A stretch of 64,000 nucleotides of DNA from Lingula anatina (taxonomy: Eukaryota > Brachiopoda > Lingulata > Lingulida > Lingulidae), in the NCBI RefSeq assembly GCF_001039355.2, contig NW_019774992.1, forward strand, positions 219,958 through 283,957, read 5' to 3'. Positions 16,639 through 29,497 of this stretch are shown here, one piece after another; positions within the stretch are counted from its first letter, which is position 1, and each line of letters starts with the position of its first letter. The notes below the pieces were generated by a model. It was not told the origin of the DNA. It did not search any database and saw only the letters and a program-made list of their open reading frames with translations. The position numbers and the translations under genes are program-made.

Positions 16639-19600
16639 ATGTCATACACTTTAACACTGAGAGGCAGTTTTACTGCCTGTGTAAGAGGCTACCACCAAAC
16701 CTCAAAATCATGTAGCTGTTTTCCCATCACAGATATCCATCCTGCCTTAAACAGGATTAAAAGTCCAGCTGCTTCTTTAACTAACTCAGTGCATAAAGCA
16801 TGTTTTAGCTTTATACAGAAAAGGGATTTTAATAGGGGAGCTGGAGCCACTGAATTTAATATCCCAGTTGTTCAATTAAATAGGATAAATGAGAATGGTA
16901 TATCTGATGAAAGTGACAATGAAAGTTGCAACATTATTGAAGTTCCAGTGATACATCAGAGTGATAATAACAAAAACATCAGTCAGTGTAAGTGTTCCCA
17001 TGTACCAGTGTTGGAAAGCAGTTCATTGAAATATGACAGCAGTTCATCATTTCAAAGAAGAATTTTCAACAGAAAGGAGTGTTTGAATAATTTGCCACCA
17101 GGTTTGCCTCTAGGGAAATCAACCATGTTACAAGTAACACCAGGCACGCCAAAAAATTGGTCAGTATTGAGGCTGTGCTCTGGAACAGGAACCCAGAGAG
17201 GACAATACTCCAGGAAAATCTGTGACAGTGAAAACAACTGCACTTTATACTCACAGCTTGATACATCCACATTGCAACCTAAGGGGTCGTGCAGGAATCG
17301 GTCAGTCAGTCATGTTTCAAACTTAACCAAAGATTTTCTACAAGGGCATTTAATTACAACTTCAAAATGGCATGATGTTAAGAGAGGACCTCAAATCCAG
17401 TCAACTCAGGGAGGTACTAGGACATCTTTGCAACATGTCTTTGCCAAAGTATCATACAGCAGTTGGTTGTCATTTCATAACTCTTTGTCTTCCATGGGGC
17501 CTGTCTTGGCAAGTGCCCCATCTAGGTACAAGTCAACTTTTAGCCTTGCTTCTAACAACAGGACTATCCTATCAAAGAAACCTTTGATCAGTCATTCGAA
17601 TGGCAGTATTAAGTCACACAGATGGCCAGCTTGCATGAAAACACAATCTTCCAGACCCATTTTTACCAAAAAAGTGGATGTTTCACTGGAGAACATCTTC
17701 AGCTCGGAGAACAAAGTTCGGTCACAGAGGGCACTGAATACCAGTGGTATTGAGGTAAAGGATGAGGAGTGTGCCGCGGTATGTGTATGCGTGCTCAGCT
17801 GTGTTAACTGACATTCTGCTCTTTGATTTAGGAGAAGGAGGTGCATTTATATCTCTTTCTCAAACCAAATTGGATAAAATTGTATATATGAAGTAAAAGT
17901 GAAAAGATTACTGACATGATTTTTGATATTCAAACACATCAATTCTTTTTTTCTTTTTTTTTTTTTGTGCATCTAAATATTCAATAATACATTACCATTT
18001 TGCTGATCAAAAACAATGAAAATCCCCTTAAAAATATAAAACACCACAGTTGAGAAATAGGCACTGTTGACTTGTCTATTTATATTTATATACTAATATT
18101 CTCACATACTCTAACTCCTCTAAACAGCCCGCCAAGTCCATCGTCATCCCTATCCACCAGAAGTCGAGGGAGGCAGCGGTGCTGGTGCCCCTGTGTACTG
18201 TCAATGGCGTGCCTGCCATACTGTTTACGCTGAGGACCACCAGGATGAACAACCATAGGGGGCAGGTCAGGTGAGGCCATTAGCTTAAAAAAGGCACTTG
18301 AATTACACACTCTGTTCAAAATTAATGCTGGACCGTATGCCCAGGGCCAACAGCTTTCAGAATGGGCCGAGAAGTTTTCCCAACTGGCCAGCTACTTTTC
18401 AAGATGGTTGGATCTTCGGTCCAGCAACTAATTTTCCTCAGAGGCAAACACTGATTTACATAAGTCAATTTTTTGCCAGAAAAGACCATCAAATGCCAAC
18501 ATATAGTTTTGGGAAGTATGACTTATAGAAATTCCAAAAGAGAACATTTCCTATTACCTGAAAATGATTTTTGAAGAGCTGTGCATTTCTAATTTTCCAG
18601 TTTTCCTGGAGGGATGAAAGATGAAGATGATGGCTCCATAGTGGATACAGCAATACGAGAGATGGAGGAGGAACTGGGGATATCATCCAGCAAAATAGAT
18701 GTATGGGGGACACTACCCACTACATCTAGCAAGGTATGTGTACAGGCTTTTAGGTTATTTATTTTATTTATTTTATTTATTTATTTTTTTTGGGGGGGGG
18801 GGGGGTCCAAAGAACTGCGTTAGGATGAAAAAAAAAAGGTCTGCTCAAAGTTAGAATTTGTACTGAATTCTGTATCATTTCTCAAGTTGGGTTAGTGAAG
18901 AAGGTAAAGAAAAAAGAATTCCAAGCTGCAAAATTTTAGGCTTCTTACAAACTGTGTAGCAAATTTGAAACTTGCCAAAACAGTTTATTTATTTTATTCA
19001 TTTATTTATTATTATTATTATTTTTTAATCCTGCAAACTCCTTGCAGCAAGCTGCATAAGTCTGCTGCAAATTTGCTTCAAACTTTTCATGTTGCTATGG
19101 GGCGTGCTCCCTTCAGAATTGCTGGCTACAGGCCTGATGTATTCTGAATAATGACTCAGACACCTTGAAATTTTTGTTCTCAAAGACAGGTCACCAGTGA
19201 AGGGGGGGTGGCAGGGTCAGATTGCTTATTACTTTTTAAAACAAAGTATATGATGTACCATTATATATGGCTTGTATCCATGTATACAAGCATGCATCCA
19301 TCCACATGTACACTGAATGTGTGAAATTATTCTTTTATCTGCTTTGATATACAAGTATGCTTGTCAATCTTGGTAATTGCAAGGAACTAGCAAAGTCAAT
19401 TATGAATGTCTTTTTTTCCTGTTCTCAGAATGATGGCAGTATCTTGGTCACACCAGTAGTGGCCACTTGTGGAGAAATCACTGAAGACAGTCTGATAGTC
19501 AACCCTCATGAAGTACATAGAATATTCTTTTTGCTGGCATTTTAACTTGCATTTGACAATAACTTAATATTAATATTTTAATGTAATTTCACTTTTTAGA

Positions 19601-20035
19601 GCATTTGGAGCATTTTAACTTTTTGCAAACTCTTATTTTTGTAAGGAAACGCACCAATGAAATGATGATTATATACAATACGAAATGTGTTTTTACTTTT
19701 AATAATTTTGAATTATCTTTTACATATATTACTTACCAATGTTGATTTGGGAAATTATTTTAATAATTTTAAAAACAATTCAAACAATTCTTTTTTTTTT
19801 TCAGGTGGAGGAGATATTCTTTCAATCCATTGAATCACTATGCAACCCTGAACACCAAGGTTACACAAGGTTTCGCACGGTCATCAAGCCAGTATACCCG
19901 AATGGTTACACTTTGCCTGCATTCACAGGGGGAGCACATCGCATATGGGGGCTCACTGCTGTGGTTCTACATCAGACCCTGAGGGCTATAGCACCAGGCA
20001 TTTATAACTACAGGATACTGCATGGGAAAATGTAG
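16639..20035 (+). CDS. NUDT8: NUDT8-like mitochondrial Nudix (CoA diphosphatase) hydrolase
   Basis: Nudix hydrolase of the NUDT7/NUDT8 coenzyme A diphosphatase group; NUDT8 is mitochondrial in vertebrates. Exons 16639-17754, 18128-18270, 18601-18733, 19429-19512 and 19805-20035 join in phase and encode 568 residues from this start. The C-terminal half follows the family: AAVLVPLCTVNGVPAILFTL, GQVSFPGG (to residue 424), the Nudix helix REMEEELGI (439-447) with its metal-binding glutamates, then GYTRFRTVI and HRIWGLTAVVLHQTL. Human NUDT8 has 236 residues. The extra roughly 350 residues in exon 1 are Ser/Asn/Cys-rich without a domain I recognise, yet the end of that exon (SSENKVRSQRAL) resembles the usual start of the family domain. 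The frame is open back to 16345, but the sequence there is AT-rich with a possible acceptor at 16499-16500, so 16639 is preferred. A start much nearer 17700 is also possible. Confidence 0.88.
19083..19134 (+). repeat. Fragment of GTAGCCAG-type inverted repeat
   Basis: The segment ending GCTGGCTACAGGCC resembles the right end (GCTGGCTACGGGCC) of the complete inverted-repeat element at 35280-35444. It lies in NUDT8 intron 3 and is diverged. Confidence 0.45.
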
Positions 20036-22882
20036 CTAGATTATCATGAATAGTTAGGATCTCTTTTTGGTTGAAGTAAATGTTCTTTTTTTCTTTTTTA
20101 AATTTATTTTGCCATTTTTTTTTTCTTTGATTTATATTGGAATATTAATTTTAAAGATTATCTAGATTTTTGGCTGTCTAGTTTTTATTATTGTAGAGTG
20201 AGCCATGCTGTTCCAAGGACTAGACTGATTTTTTTGTTTTATTGAAATACTTTTGTTCATCACTGTTTCTTTCTTTCTTCCTTTCTTTCTTTCTTTGTGG
20301 AGGTGGACGTGTCAAATAATTAGACCTCTTGATTAGAGCTTGTTCATGACTGTTGTATTTTTTTCTTAGTGATAGTATGCACTTCCACTGAGTAGTGGCA
20401 ATATGAAGACAGTACTTAATATGAAGCACCATTTTTTTTTTTTTTTTCATTTCACACTTGAATGCAGTGACTGGACCAAGGCCCTTTTCAAATCATGGGG
20501 TAGATTTTTCTGTTTCTTACCATTTTGAGGGGCTGACCACTTGAGAGCCAGTCACATCAGAAATATTTCATGTTTCCTAACAAATGTATTGAAAGAAGCG
20601 TCCAGAATTGCTTTCAGTTAATGATGTACAGTGACATCAGTTGTGATGTACAGTGACAGTCCTGGAGAAATTGAATTTGAGAATTCATCTGTTTAATGTA
20701 TTGGTTAATATGGCACAATTTACAAATCAGGATTATCCAAGTGTGTCAAAACCAACAATCAAGATATTAAGGTAAATTGATTGGTATAGTTTTTGAAATG
20801 ATGTGAAAAAAAAAAGATTGTTGAGAGCAAGTCTTCTGACCAATTTGCTTGAAAACTTTGGTTGGGGTACTGATATTTGCATTATCAATTTGTTCAAATG
20901 TTTTTCTTTTAGGCCTTTCTGTCTTAAATATAATTCCTTATATTCCATGTCTAGATTATTAATATTGACTTTCTGTATTTTTTAAGAATTTGCATTAATT
21001 TAATCACACATAAATTCAGAAGGCCATAAATATTTTTCTATATATAATTTAAAGTTGAGGGAAATAGTTTTAAGTTAGTATTGCCTTATAGAAATGGGTC
21101 AAAGGAGACATTTATAATCACTGACAAATAAGAGTTTAATTGAAACAAAGAAAAATATTTTGTTGAAAATATTAGACTTATTATTAATGTTAAGGTATGT
21201 CTTATGTTTTAAACTTTTTCAAGGATGTATATGATTTAATTTATAATTCATTTAGTGTTGAATAAAATTATTTCTGCATACGTACAGTTAACTACAAGAG
21301 TTTGTGTGTGTGTGTTTGAGTTGAGAGGGATGCGACTATTTTACGTAGAATTCCTGGATGTTTGGCAAATCCATCTTAACCCGATTACATTCAGATGATT
21401 TGTGGGAAAAGAAAAGACTGACAGGTAGAAAACAAAAACAAAAAAAAAAAAAAATCAAGATAGAAAATTGAAATTCTGAAATAATTTTCATTAACCCATT
21501 TTACTTTTTTGTAGAAAATACGCATTTTTGAAAGGTTAATATATTTAGAAATATATTACATAAATTTAAGAAATAGGAAAACGAGTTCATTTCATATTTT
21601 AAAAATGACTTTTATTCACCTGACTTAAGTGATACAATGTCACAGAACAAGGCTTGAATCACAGCTAATAAAATGTGGATAACCCTACAATTATGCAGCC
21701 TCAAATGTAGACTGAAAGCTGCAGAATATGTAATCAATATTGATGTGACACATTTAATATATGATCAATATTGATCTTATATATATTTAATATCACTGCA
21801 AGCTGCTGAGCAAATGACAGAGATATCCAGCAGTGACACTGAATGTGCATCAAGATGTTTATTCTACCAACTTTCAAAATCAAATTTTGAGCAAAGGTAT
21901 AAACCAATATAAGTGTAAACCAGTTTAAGCAATTGTAGAATACATAGTAAAATTTGAGCAAAAGAAATTGTTTCAGTTTGAATATTGAAAGGTGGCTCCA
22001 TTTTTTTTCTTTCATTTGAGCAAAAAGATGGGCCTTCAGTCTGAAAAAAACTAAGGGAAACCTTTGTCTCTTGTTGCACTATGTAAACTTGCTGTGGTAT
22101 TGTAAGCTTACTTGGCTAAGATACTTAATCAGCAGTTGCCATATACTGGCACTCGATGCCTAAATATCACAAAATGTCCACCAAAACAAATATAATAGTG
22201 CATAGCAAAAAGTTGAGCACACACAGAATGAAGGTTAATACTGTAAAAGTTTAAAGTCAAATATTTTGTAAGTCTTGATCACTCTCGTATCGTGGTGATT
22301 TTTTCGCATAAAATGATGAAATGAGTAAGTTCAATGATAAATGCAGAATAATTCTGTTGGCAAAATATGCTTGTCATGATATATAATACACTTAATCCAC
22401 TATAAAATGAAAAGATCTGATGGTAATATCAGTCCATATGACATTAAGTGCAATCAATAATTATCCAAGGAGAACAGGAAGACCATATCTCTAACCAAGA
22501 CAGCCTTTTTTTTTATCCCTTGGTCTGGTGTGAAATGAACATGGAAATGATAAACTTGCAATTATATTTGATGTTCTCTTTTGATGTACGGATCTCTGTA
22601 CCTGTTCACCAGAATCTGATTATTCCATGATCCTGATATGGAAGAATGAATGCTGTTCTTCTTTAATCTAAACCATCCATGATTCTTCTCTATGATATAT
22701 AATATAATTCAAGCTTAATGATGATCGCTTGTCCAAAGCACGATTTTCAATGCAAGTCTCTTTGAAATGGTACCTCTTCAAAAAATGCTGGTATTTTTCA
22801 ACACCCAGAAATTATGTAATATATATACTATTTTTTCATGTCATGTGCAGTTTCAGATCTGCTACTCTCCATCCCTCCAAAA
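20036..22882. other. 3' regions of NUDT8 and CFAP107 (convergent)
   Basis: AT-rich sequence without coding signal between two convergent genes. A plus-strand AATAAA at 21261-21266 could end the NUDT8 transcript. Minus-strand AATAAA candidates for CFAP107 read as TTTATT at 21858 and 21610. The TTTC repeats near 20265-20295 and short open frames have no protein character. Confidence 0.5.
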
Positions 22883-24177
22883 TTACATAGAAACTGCGGC
22901 CAAACCCTCCGGCTGCTGCACATAGTGAGAACTCCGTAGGTGTAGGTCTTTGTTTACTTTATTGTTCTTGTGTAGGGACGTGGACAGGTCCCTTGGGTTA
23001 CCGTAGCGCACGCGAACGTAGGACTCTTTTGGCATTTGGGTGTGTGAGAGTTGATAGTTTGTGTAATAATCTCCCTTTGTGGCATTGGCTTGTTGCTCCC
23101 TCCATTTGTTCTGCAGTGTTTGGTAGAGCCCAAAATTTGTAGCATCACCTGTGAAGAGAAGGTAAAATATATGTTAATGTGATGAGTTTTAATTGCTGCA
23201 ATGTGTATTTCTGGATTAGCTGCATATTAATAGATAAATATGTCTTGAATTATTTTAAGGGCAATTTAAACAAAAATGTGGCAGCAAAAAAATGTATATG
23301 GTTACAGCTAAGAATAATAACAATAAATAATAATAATAATAATAAACATTATTATAAACCTCCAATAATGTGGGTTGTTGAAGCTAACCTTGTAATGGGT
23401 AGTCAGTTTTCTCTGGGGCCCAAGCAAGTTTATGTCCATCCCAGTCCCTCAGCTCTGGCAGCTTGTTCCACTCTGGTCTCTCCCTCTTGTTGTAATGCTC
23501 ATCATACCAGGAGATCATGTTGTTGGAATATTTATTTCCATGATGTGTAAACAGCATCTCTTTGCCCAGACCTTCGTTTTTGAGCATGGCCTGCCTGCGA
23601 ATGATGACATCTGGCTTTCCTGCCCCTTCATAATTCTTGAAGTCCATGCGATGGGTGCTGTTGTGTTTGTAGTTGCCTTTGTCAAACTGGAAGTGATGAA
23701 ATGTATAAATAAATTATCTAATTTTCTGCTGATAATTTAGAGAAATAAATACATATAACAATGTAGAAGCTAATAGATAGATAAAAAGCAATAATATGAA
23801 TTTACTAAGTAAATCACCCTTGAATTGGCCTAAATTAAGTAAAAGAAAAGTTCTTTATCCAGCACTGAAATGTTAAGTATTACAATTATTTAATTACATG
23901 TAATCTGTTCATGTTTTTGTTTCATGCAATGTATATATTATGACAGAATGATAAAACTAAATGTTTTGAAAATGTGACTGAATACGGATTTTGATAATGC
24001 GAGTACTTTATTAGTTTTACTTAAAGTTTTAGTACTCCTAGTTTGGCATTAATTATTTTCCTAAGTTCTCACCGTGTATCTCTGTTCTGCCCAGTTTCCG
24101 ATCAAAACTCCATCGGCATATTTCTGCTCGATTCGCCACCCTGGCATGCCCCATTTTAGTGGATCACCGTGCGACAT
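22883..24177 (-). CDS. CFAP107: CFAP107 (C1orf158) axonemal microtubule inner protein
   Basis: Small protein of motile cilia and flagella, described in vertebrates as a microtubule inner protein of axonemal doublets. Three exons (24177-24073, 23686-23389, 23148-22883) join in phase and give 222 residues ending at TAA 22883-22885. Matches to human C1orf158 include WRIEQKYADGVLIGNW near the N-terminus, THHGNKYSNNMISWYDEHYN, LPELRDWDGHKLAWAPEKTD and ATNFGLYQTLQNKW. The length is close to the vertebrate protein. There is no membrane segment or enzyme motif. The start is the only ATG preceding the conserved block in exon 1. The gene is head-to-head with MRPS22, 507 bp apart. Confidence 0.9.
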
Positions 24178-24684
24178 GTTTTATGTATCTGCACCTAGCG
24201 TTAATGCGTACAGTAAGTGTCGGCGTCTAGAAGCTAAATGTAGAGTGTTTTCCATGCGCTTCTGTTGTCATTGTACCTAGCAACAGCGTGTGACCTTCAC
24301 CTGAAATCACTCCGCCGTAAAGCATGACAGCATTTCACCTTGTTCAAGTAGTGTTTTTATTCATATGTTTTACCAAAATACTAAAACTTTTGAAAAAATA
24401 GTTTTACACAAAATTTTGTCTTTGAAATAGTCTGAGTGTTCATATGTTAAGAAGTTAATTTGTGTTGCGGAAATAATGGCAGTTATGCGTTGTTACTATA
24501 ATAATGTTGTTGCTACATAGCGTTTGAATGAGAAATAACGATAATCAATTACCATGCAAATATATTAAATCACTATAGTTACTTTTTATCACTAAAATTT
24601 AAAAAAATTAATTATAATCGATGCTTATATATTTATAAATTCACAGAAAATCAAAATCAAGAAGCCTCGCTTTCGTAAATAAAA
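24178..24684. promoter_or_regulatory. Shared CFAP107/MRPS22 divergent promoter region
   Basis: 507 bp separate the two start codons on opposite strands, suggesting a bidirectional promoter. On the minus strand, GTTGCTAGGTAC (24284-24273) fits the RFX X-box pattern RYYNYY-RRNRAC with one mismatch and lies about 100 bp upstream of the CFAP107 start, as is common for ciliary genes. The X-box call is weak; the divergent arrangement is directly visible. Confidence 0.5.
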
Positions 24685-26879
24685 ATGGCAGCGCCCGTGG
24701 TCCGGAATGTGAGCATAACCTTGTCACAAATTTGTCGTAACTGTAGCCTGCTTCAAAGCCGAGCTGCATTATGCATTAAACGATATTCCTCTTCAAAGTC
24801 AACTGATTCTGAAAACAGAGGTATGTTAATGAACTAATGAACTGTCGTTCTCTTTGAAAGCAAATTGGTGTGAAGTTCCGGTAATATAGTAGTAGGACGT
24901 CGTAGGACGGCCTCTATGTACTTGGTCAGTTGAATTCCTATCGAATATTGCAATAAAAAAGAACCGAAGGAGAAAGATTTGTGCCGGAAGTAGGCGTCAT
25001 ATGAGCACAATTTTGAACTTCAAGCTTCTTGACACATCTTCATAACATATATCCCTATTTCTACAAGTATTTTCTGCTCAAAGTGCCAAAAGACCAAAAT
25101 ATTTTCTTACCATGCAGTCAGGAAATCTGCTTCAACTTAGCAGTCACTGCTCCACTCCTGTGTACTTCCAGCTAAAAATGACAAGGCGGCTTCATGTCTT
25201 ACACCATTCGATGCATATGATGCACACTTCCAGCACAATCTTTTCTTTTTAGGTTCCCTTTATTATATTTAAAAAAAAGGCCCTCTAATAATCACATTGG
25301 TAAGTTATGTACTCCTACACATTTTTCCTTGGTCTAAGTGCTACGCACTCGATTGAAAACATATTGGTGATGATTGATTTTTGGTATGAGATCTAACCAG
25401 TGATGAATTGGCAAAAATGATAGAAATTAGAATGTTTTAAGACTTTTGGCATAATAGAAATTCAGTAGCACATATTGTGCCCATTTTATATTGCAGATAC
25501 CTCTAAGAAAAATGAAGAAAAGAAAGAAAAAGATGTGTACATGCTTTATGATGAGTTTCCTTTTAGAAATGGACCCACAGGTAAGACTCATATGATTTTT
25601 TTTTCTGTCAGAAGATGATAGATCAAATTGTAACAATTTTGGTGTATTTTTATTCAGTGTTTAATTCAGAGTATAAGAAGTTGTTAAACTTGATGCTGAT
25701 GAGAAAGATATAATTTACTGGAGAGTGTGTAATGCATTAACATTCTTTTAATATTTCTCACCACTAGGTTGGAAAGACAAAGACCCAGGTCCACTTTTTC
25801 TTAATCCAAAAGTTTACAACAGCCTAAGAAAGATGACAGGATTTGATTTGGAAAAGCTGTTCCCCCAAAGACCATATCCTAGGCATTTTAAACCCAAGTT
25901 CAGGATTGTGTCGGATGAGAAATTACAGAAGGTATACAGAAGTAGAATTGGAACTCTGCTCTAAAAGCTTAAGTAATCATACATGTATTTTGTAGATCTT
26001 GAAGGCTGACCAATTGAAATGTTGTTGTAAAAAACTCCTTGAAGCCTTTTCTCTTAGTGTGCCTTGTCAACATCAAAATTTTCATGCATAATGTTGTACT
26101 TTGAATTGCATTCAGGTTTAGCAGCTGTGAGCATCACAAATTGTGTGTATCTATGTGTGGTTTTAGTTTATTTTAATTATTCATTATTCTTTTACAACCC
26201 ATTAAATTGAAATGTATGTAAATTGTAAATGTTTGTAACATGGCATGATTATGTTGCCTTAGAGCTCATACTCACAAACACTCTGCTGGAACTGTTGCTG
26301 AGTGCAATCAACTTCAATGAATGGCAATGAACTTCTTTTGTTTCCACTGTACTCGTGTAATCACCAGCTTTTTTTTTTTTTTCTTTCTTTTTTTTTTTTT
26401 TTTGTATTCTACTCGGTGCCAGGAGGAGACATATTGGTCTGTTAAACTGATTGTATTCAGCGAGAGTCCCCCATGGTGTCTGATCAATATACATGTACAC
26501 GGTGTACTGATGGTGTCTGTTTATGTACCCCTTTACTTAAAATGCCAGAAAGCAGTGTTGCAACACGCAACACGCAAAATTAGCATGTACAATATATTTT
26601 ATATATTTCAGTTGGAAGGAGGTAATATGTTCCGTGCACAGCAAAAACTGCAGATGCCTCCTGTAATGCTGCCAAGAACTGAAGAAAGCACTGTCATTTG
26701 CCATGACACATGCATTGCTGGGTTGTATAACTCCAAAATGGTGATCACTGATCTTATGGTGAACACAGGCAGCAGGGTGAGATTGTGTTGTTTTGTTTTG
26801 TTTTGATTTGCAAGTTAGCACCTAATAGAGTGGCATTCCATACACTGTGTGTATTGTGACACCTCAAACAATGTCTCAA

Positions 26880-26932
<53 letters not shown>

Positions 26933-29074
26933 GACTGATTTAATTGTATTAGGTGAGACAGTACACACACACACACACACACGTAATTTGTGACATTGTG
27001 GAGAGAGAGAGGAATAAAAAGTATAGTGAATGATTACATGGCTACCAAAATGAAAAGGGAATTCTGGTTTATTCATTTTAAATCAAGACTACAAGTGGTT
27101 GGCACATTTGTGTTAAGGAGTAAGGATGTGAAGAAGTGCTTTGTAATGTATGCTATTTGTGATATTTACATTATGCGAAATAAGAGCATTCTTAAATAAA
27201 TTTCATGCCTTTGAAAAAGAAATCGACATAGATACTCCCACTGGTCATTGAAAGTAGTAAGTTGAGAATGTGAAGTTTGATAATCAAAACTGCATAGGAA
27301 ATGATGAAACTCAGATTTTGGAAGTCTTCAATTTACAGTACATGCTTTTTGTAAACCTGAATTTTTAAACATTCCAGGAGCGTATTATAGTTATACGAGA
27401 GCCCAATGGTGTTCTCCGAACCCCAACTTTACGAGAGCGTGACAGAATAACACAGGTTTACTTCCCTCGGCCAGGCAGGACCATGATGATGAGCCGCATG
27501 TTCTACCCTGAATATATGCAGGTAGGCCAGTCCCTGGCTCTGTTCAGGTGGAGTAATCATTAACTATTCTCTGGTGTGGTAGTCATTGACTATACCCAGA
27601 TGTGGTAGTCATTGACTTAATGCAGGTAGGCCATTCCCTGACTCTGTTCAGGTGCGGTAATCATTAACTTTTCTTACCCTCTACCAGGGCGACTGATAGA
27701 TTTTTCACAGATATTCACAGTTATGTCTCTCAATAGATAGATGGTCATTTTGGTCTGAAGTCACCCTGGTAGGTCTGGTAGTCATCGACTGCTGCATGTG
27801 GTAGTCATTGACTATACAGTTAGTCCAGTCACAGCCATTGTGCAGGTGTGGTAGTCACTGACTGTTCTCAGGTAAGGCAGTCATTGACTTTATGCAGGTG
27901 TGGCAGTCAGTTTCAGTTCCTCACATGTATTATTTGTACTTATACATTGATTTTTATCTATTTCATGTCCATTTATTCAATTATTTTTCTTCTGCTCTGT
28001 TTCAACTTATTTCAATGCTTTTGCCCATTTTGAAAATGTATGGTATATACTTAACATCAGTAAAGAAAAATGTATGGTAATTCCAGGGTCTTTTAGATAG
28101 GGATGAGCACCAATATTTACTGGACAGGGCATGCGTCCAGTTTGAGCCAGATGACCCCCAGTTTATCAGAGTAAGTGACACTAATCTTGATTGTCTCTGA
28201 CTTTTGTTGCTTGAATAAACATGCTTTTATTAATAATCATTTTAAAATGTTTCCCATGAGAGTTTTTAGTGAGAAAAAAATGTTATGTTAGGTCCCCTTT
28301 ATTTTACTGTGCTTGGTTCATTTCAGATTTGTCAAGAAGTTTATGACCATTTATATGAAACAAGAAAGTTTGACATTCTTCGCTCAACGCGTCACTTTGG
28401 CCCCATGGCTTTCTATTATGCATATTACGATAAGATTGAAAGGCTACTAGTAGACATGATTCAAAGAGAATTGTAAGTTATATTACATTTATAACTTTTA
28501 CAAATACTGTTTGAATAAATTAACTTTACTTCTTTAGCTAAAGTATCTGTTCTACTGTTGTTATTGTGTGTAGTAAAGTATATTTTTACAAGACTTTTGT
28601 AAAAAGAATGAGAGAATTATATTTTAAATCAGGGAAAGTGATGGGTAAATGTGTAAGAGAGAAAGAGAAAAAGGAGAGAGAGAGAGAGAGAGAGAGAAGA
28701 AGAGTGAATGACAACATGAACTACTGCTAAAACTTGTGTAATATTCGTTCCTTGCAGTATTCAGGATGCTGGCAGTTTGGTAAAAGTGTTGAATGAAATC
28801 CATCCAGATGCAAAATGTGCGCAGATAGCTATGGACCTGACACCTGGTGCAACTGCTTTAGAACTTGTTAAAGTAAGCACCAAGACTTCCTTACAAAAAA
28901 AAAAAAAAAACTACATTGGAGTTATTTTACATTTTGAAATTTAAGAAAATTATAAGTATGTATTATAAGTATTCATTCATAGATATTTAAGTTAAATGTT
29001 TTAGGATTCAGACTTAAAACATAAAAGTAAAGAGGGAACAGTGAGGATTATTATAATCCTTTATACGATATAGT

Positions 29075-29117
<43 letters not shown>

Positions 29118-29497
29118 CACCACCAGAATTAGATGTAACACCACTAAAATAAATAGTTTTTATATGTAAAAAGTCCAGTTTATATTTCAACAATTTTCCT
29201 TTAATAGCTAAGGTAAAAAAATTAAACCTGATTTCAAGTTCTGTGTTTGGGTTTTTGGGTTACTCGTGAAAAATTGCCCAAATTGCTTATGTTTTTAAGG
29301 ATAGACAGTTCAGTGTTTGTGTGTATATAGTCAAACATCAACTTCTGATTTTTCATTTTTCTCTTTCTATCTAGGCTTACCTGGAAGCTAATTCAGAGCA
29401 TAAACTTTTGGCTAAGGCTGTAGAAGATTATGAAAAATTGCTAGAACACAGACAAAAAGAAAGTGAAAGACGTGAAAGAGGTTTGAAAGGCCGATAG
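24685..29497 (+). CDS. MRPS22: Mitochondrial small-subunit ribosomal protein mS22
   Basis: Metazoan-specific protein of the mitochondrial ribosome small subunit. Nine exons join in phase: 24685-24820, 25497-25580, 25768-25931, 26612-26776, 27378-27521, 28087-28170, 28327-28472, 28758-28872 and 29375-29497. They give 386 residues; human MRPS22 has 360. Family matches include KMTGFDLEKLF, KLQMPPVMLPR, RIIVIREPNGVLR, ERDRITQVYFPRPGR, CVQFEPDDPQFI, KFDILRSTRHFGPMAFY and the helical tail ending at TAG 29495-29497. The N-terminus (MAAPVVRNVSITLSQICRN) is basic and lacks acidic residues, as expected for a mitochondrial targeting sequence. A poly(A) signal AATAAA at 29932-29937 fits the transcript end. 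Intron 5 carries a minisatellite that starts at the exon 5 donor. Confidence 0.95.
26883..26931. repeat. CT microsatellite in MRPS22 intron 4
   Basis: An uninterrupted CT tract of roughly 24 units lies just downstream of exon 4 and is followed by a short CA tract near 26963-26982. Confidence 0.95.
27512..27915 (+). repeat. Minisatellite seeded by MRPS22 exon 5 donor
   Basis: The end of exon 5 (ATGCAG) plus donor and about 45 bp of intron (27516-27568) recur at 27620-27672 as ATGCAGGTAGGCCATTCCCT with few changes. A shorter unit, GTGGTAGTCATTGACT, recurs at about 27578, 27603, 27776, 27798, 27848, 27873 and 27898. Several copies keep CAGGT. The real donor is at 27522, the only one that preserves the family reading. 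Confidence 0.85.
29079..29116. repeat. TA microsatellite in MRPS22 intron 8
   Basis: An alternating TA run of about 18 units between exons 8 and 9 of MRPS22. Confidence 0.95.

Noticed and set aside
17052-17270. Minus-strand open frames inside the long NUDT8 exon
   Set aside because: They are antisense to a frame that continues in phase into a clear Nudix domain; no family resemblance.
26321-26806. 161-residue open frame overlapping MRPS22 exon 4
   Set aside because: Only 26612-26776 is coding; the upstream part is a poly-T-rich intron read through the acceptor.
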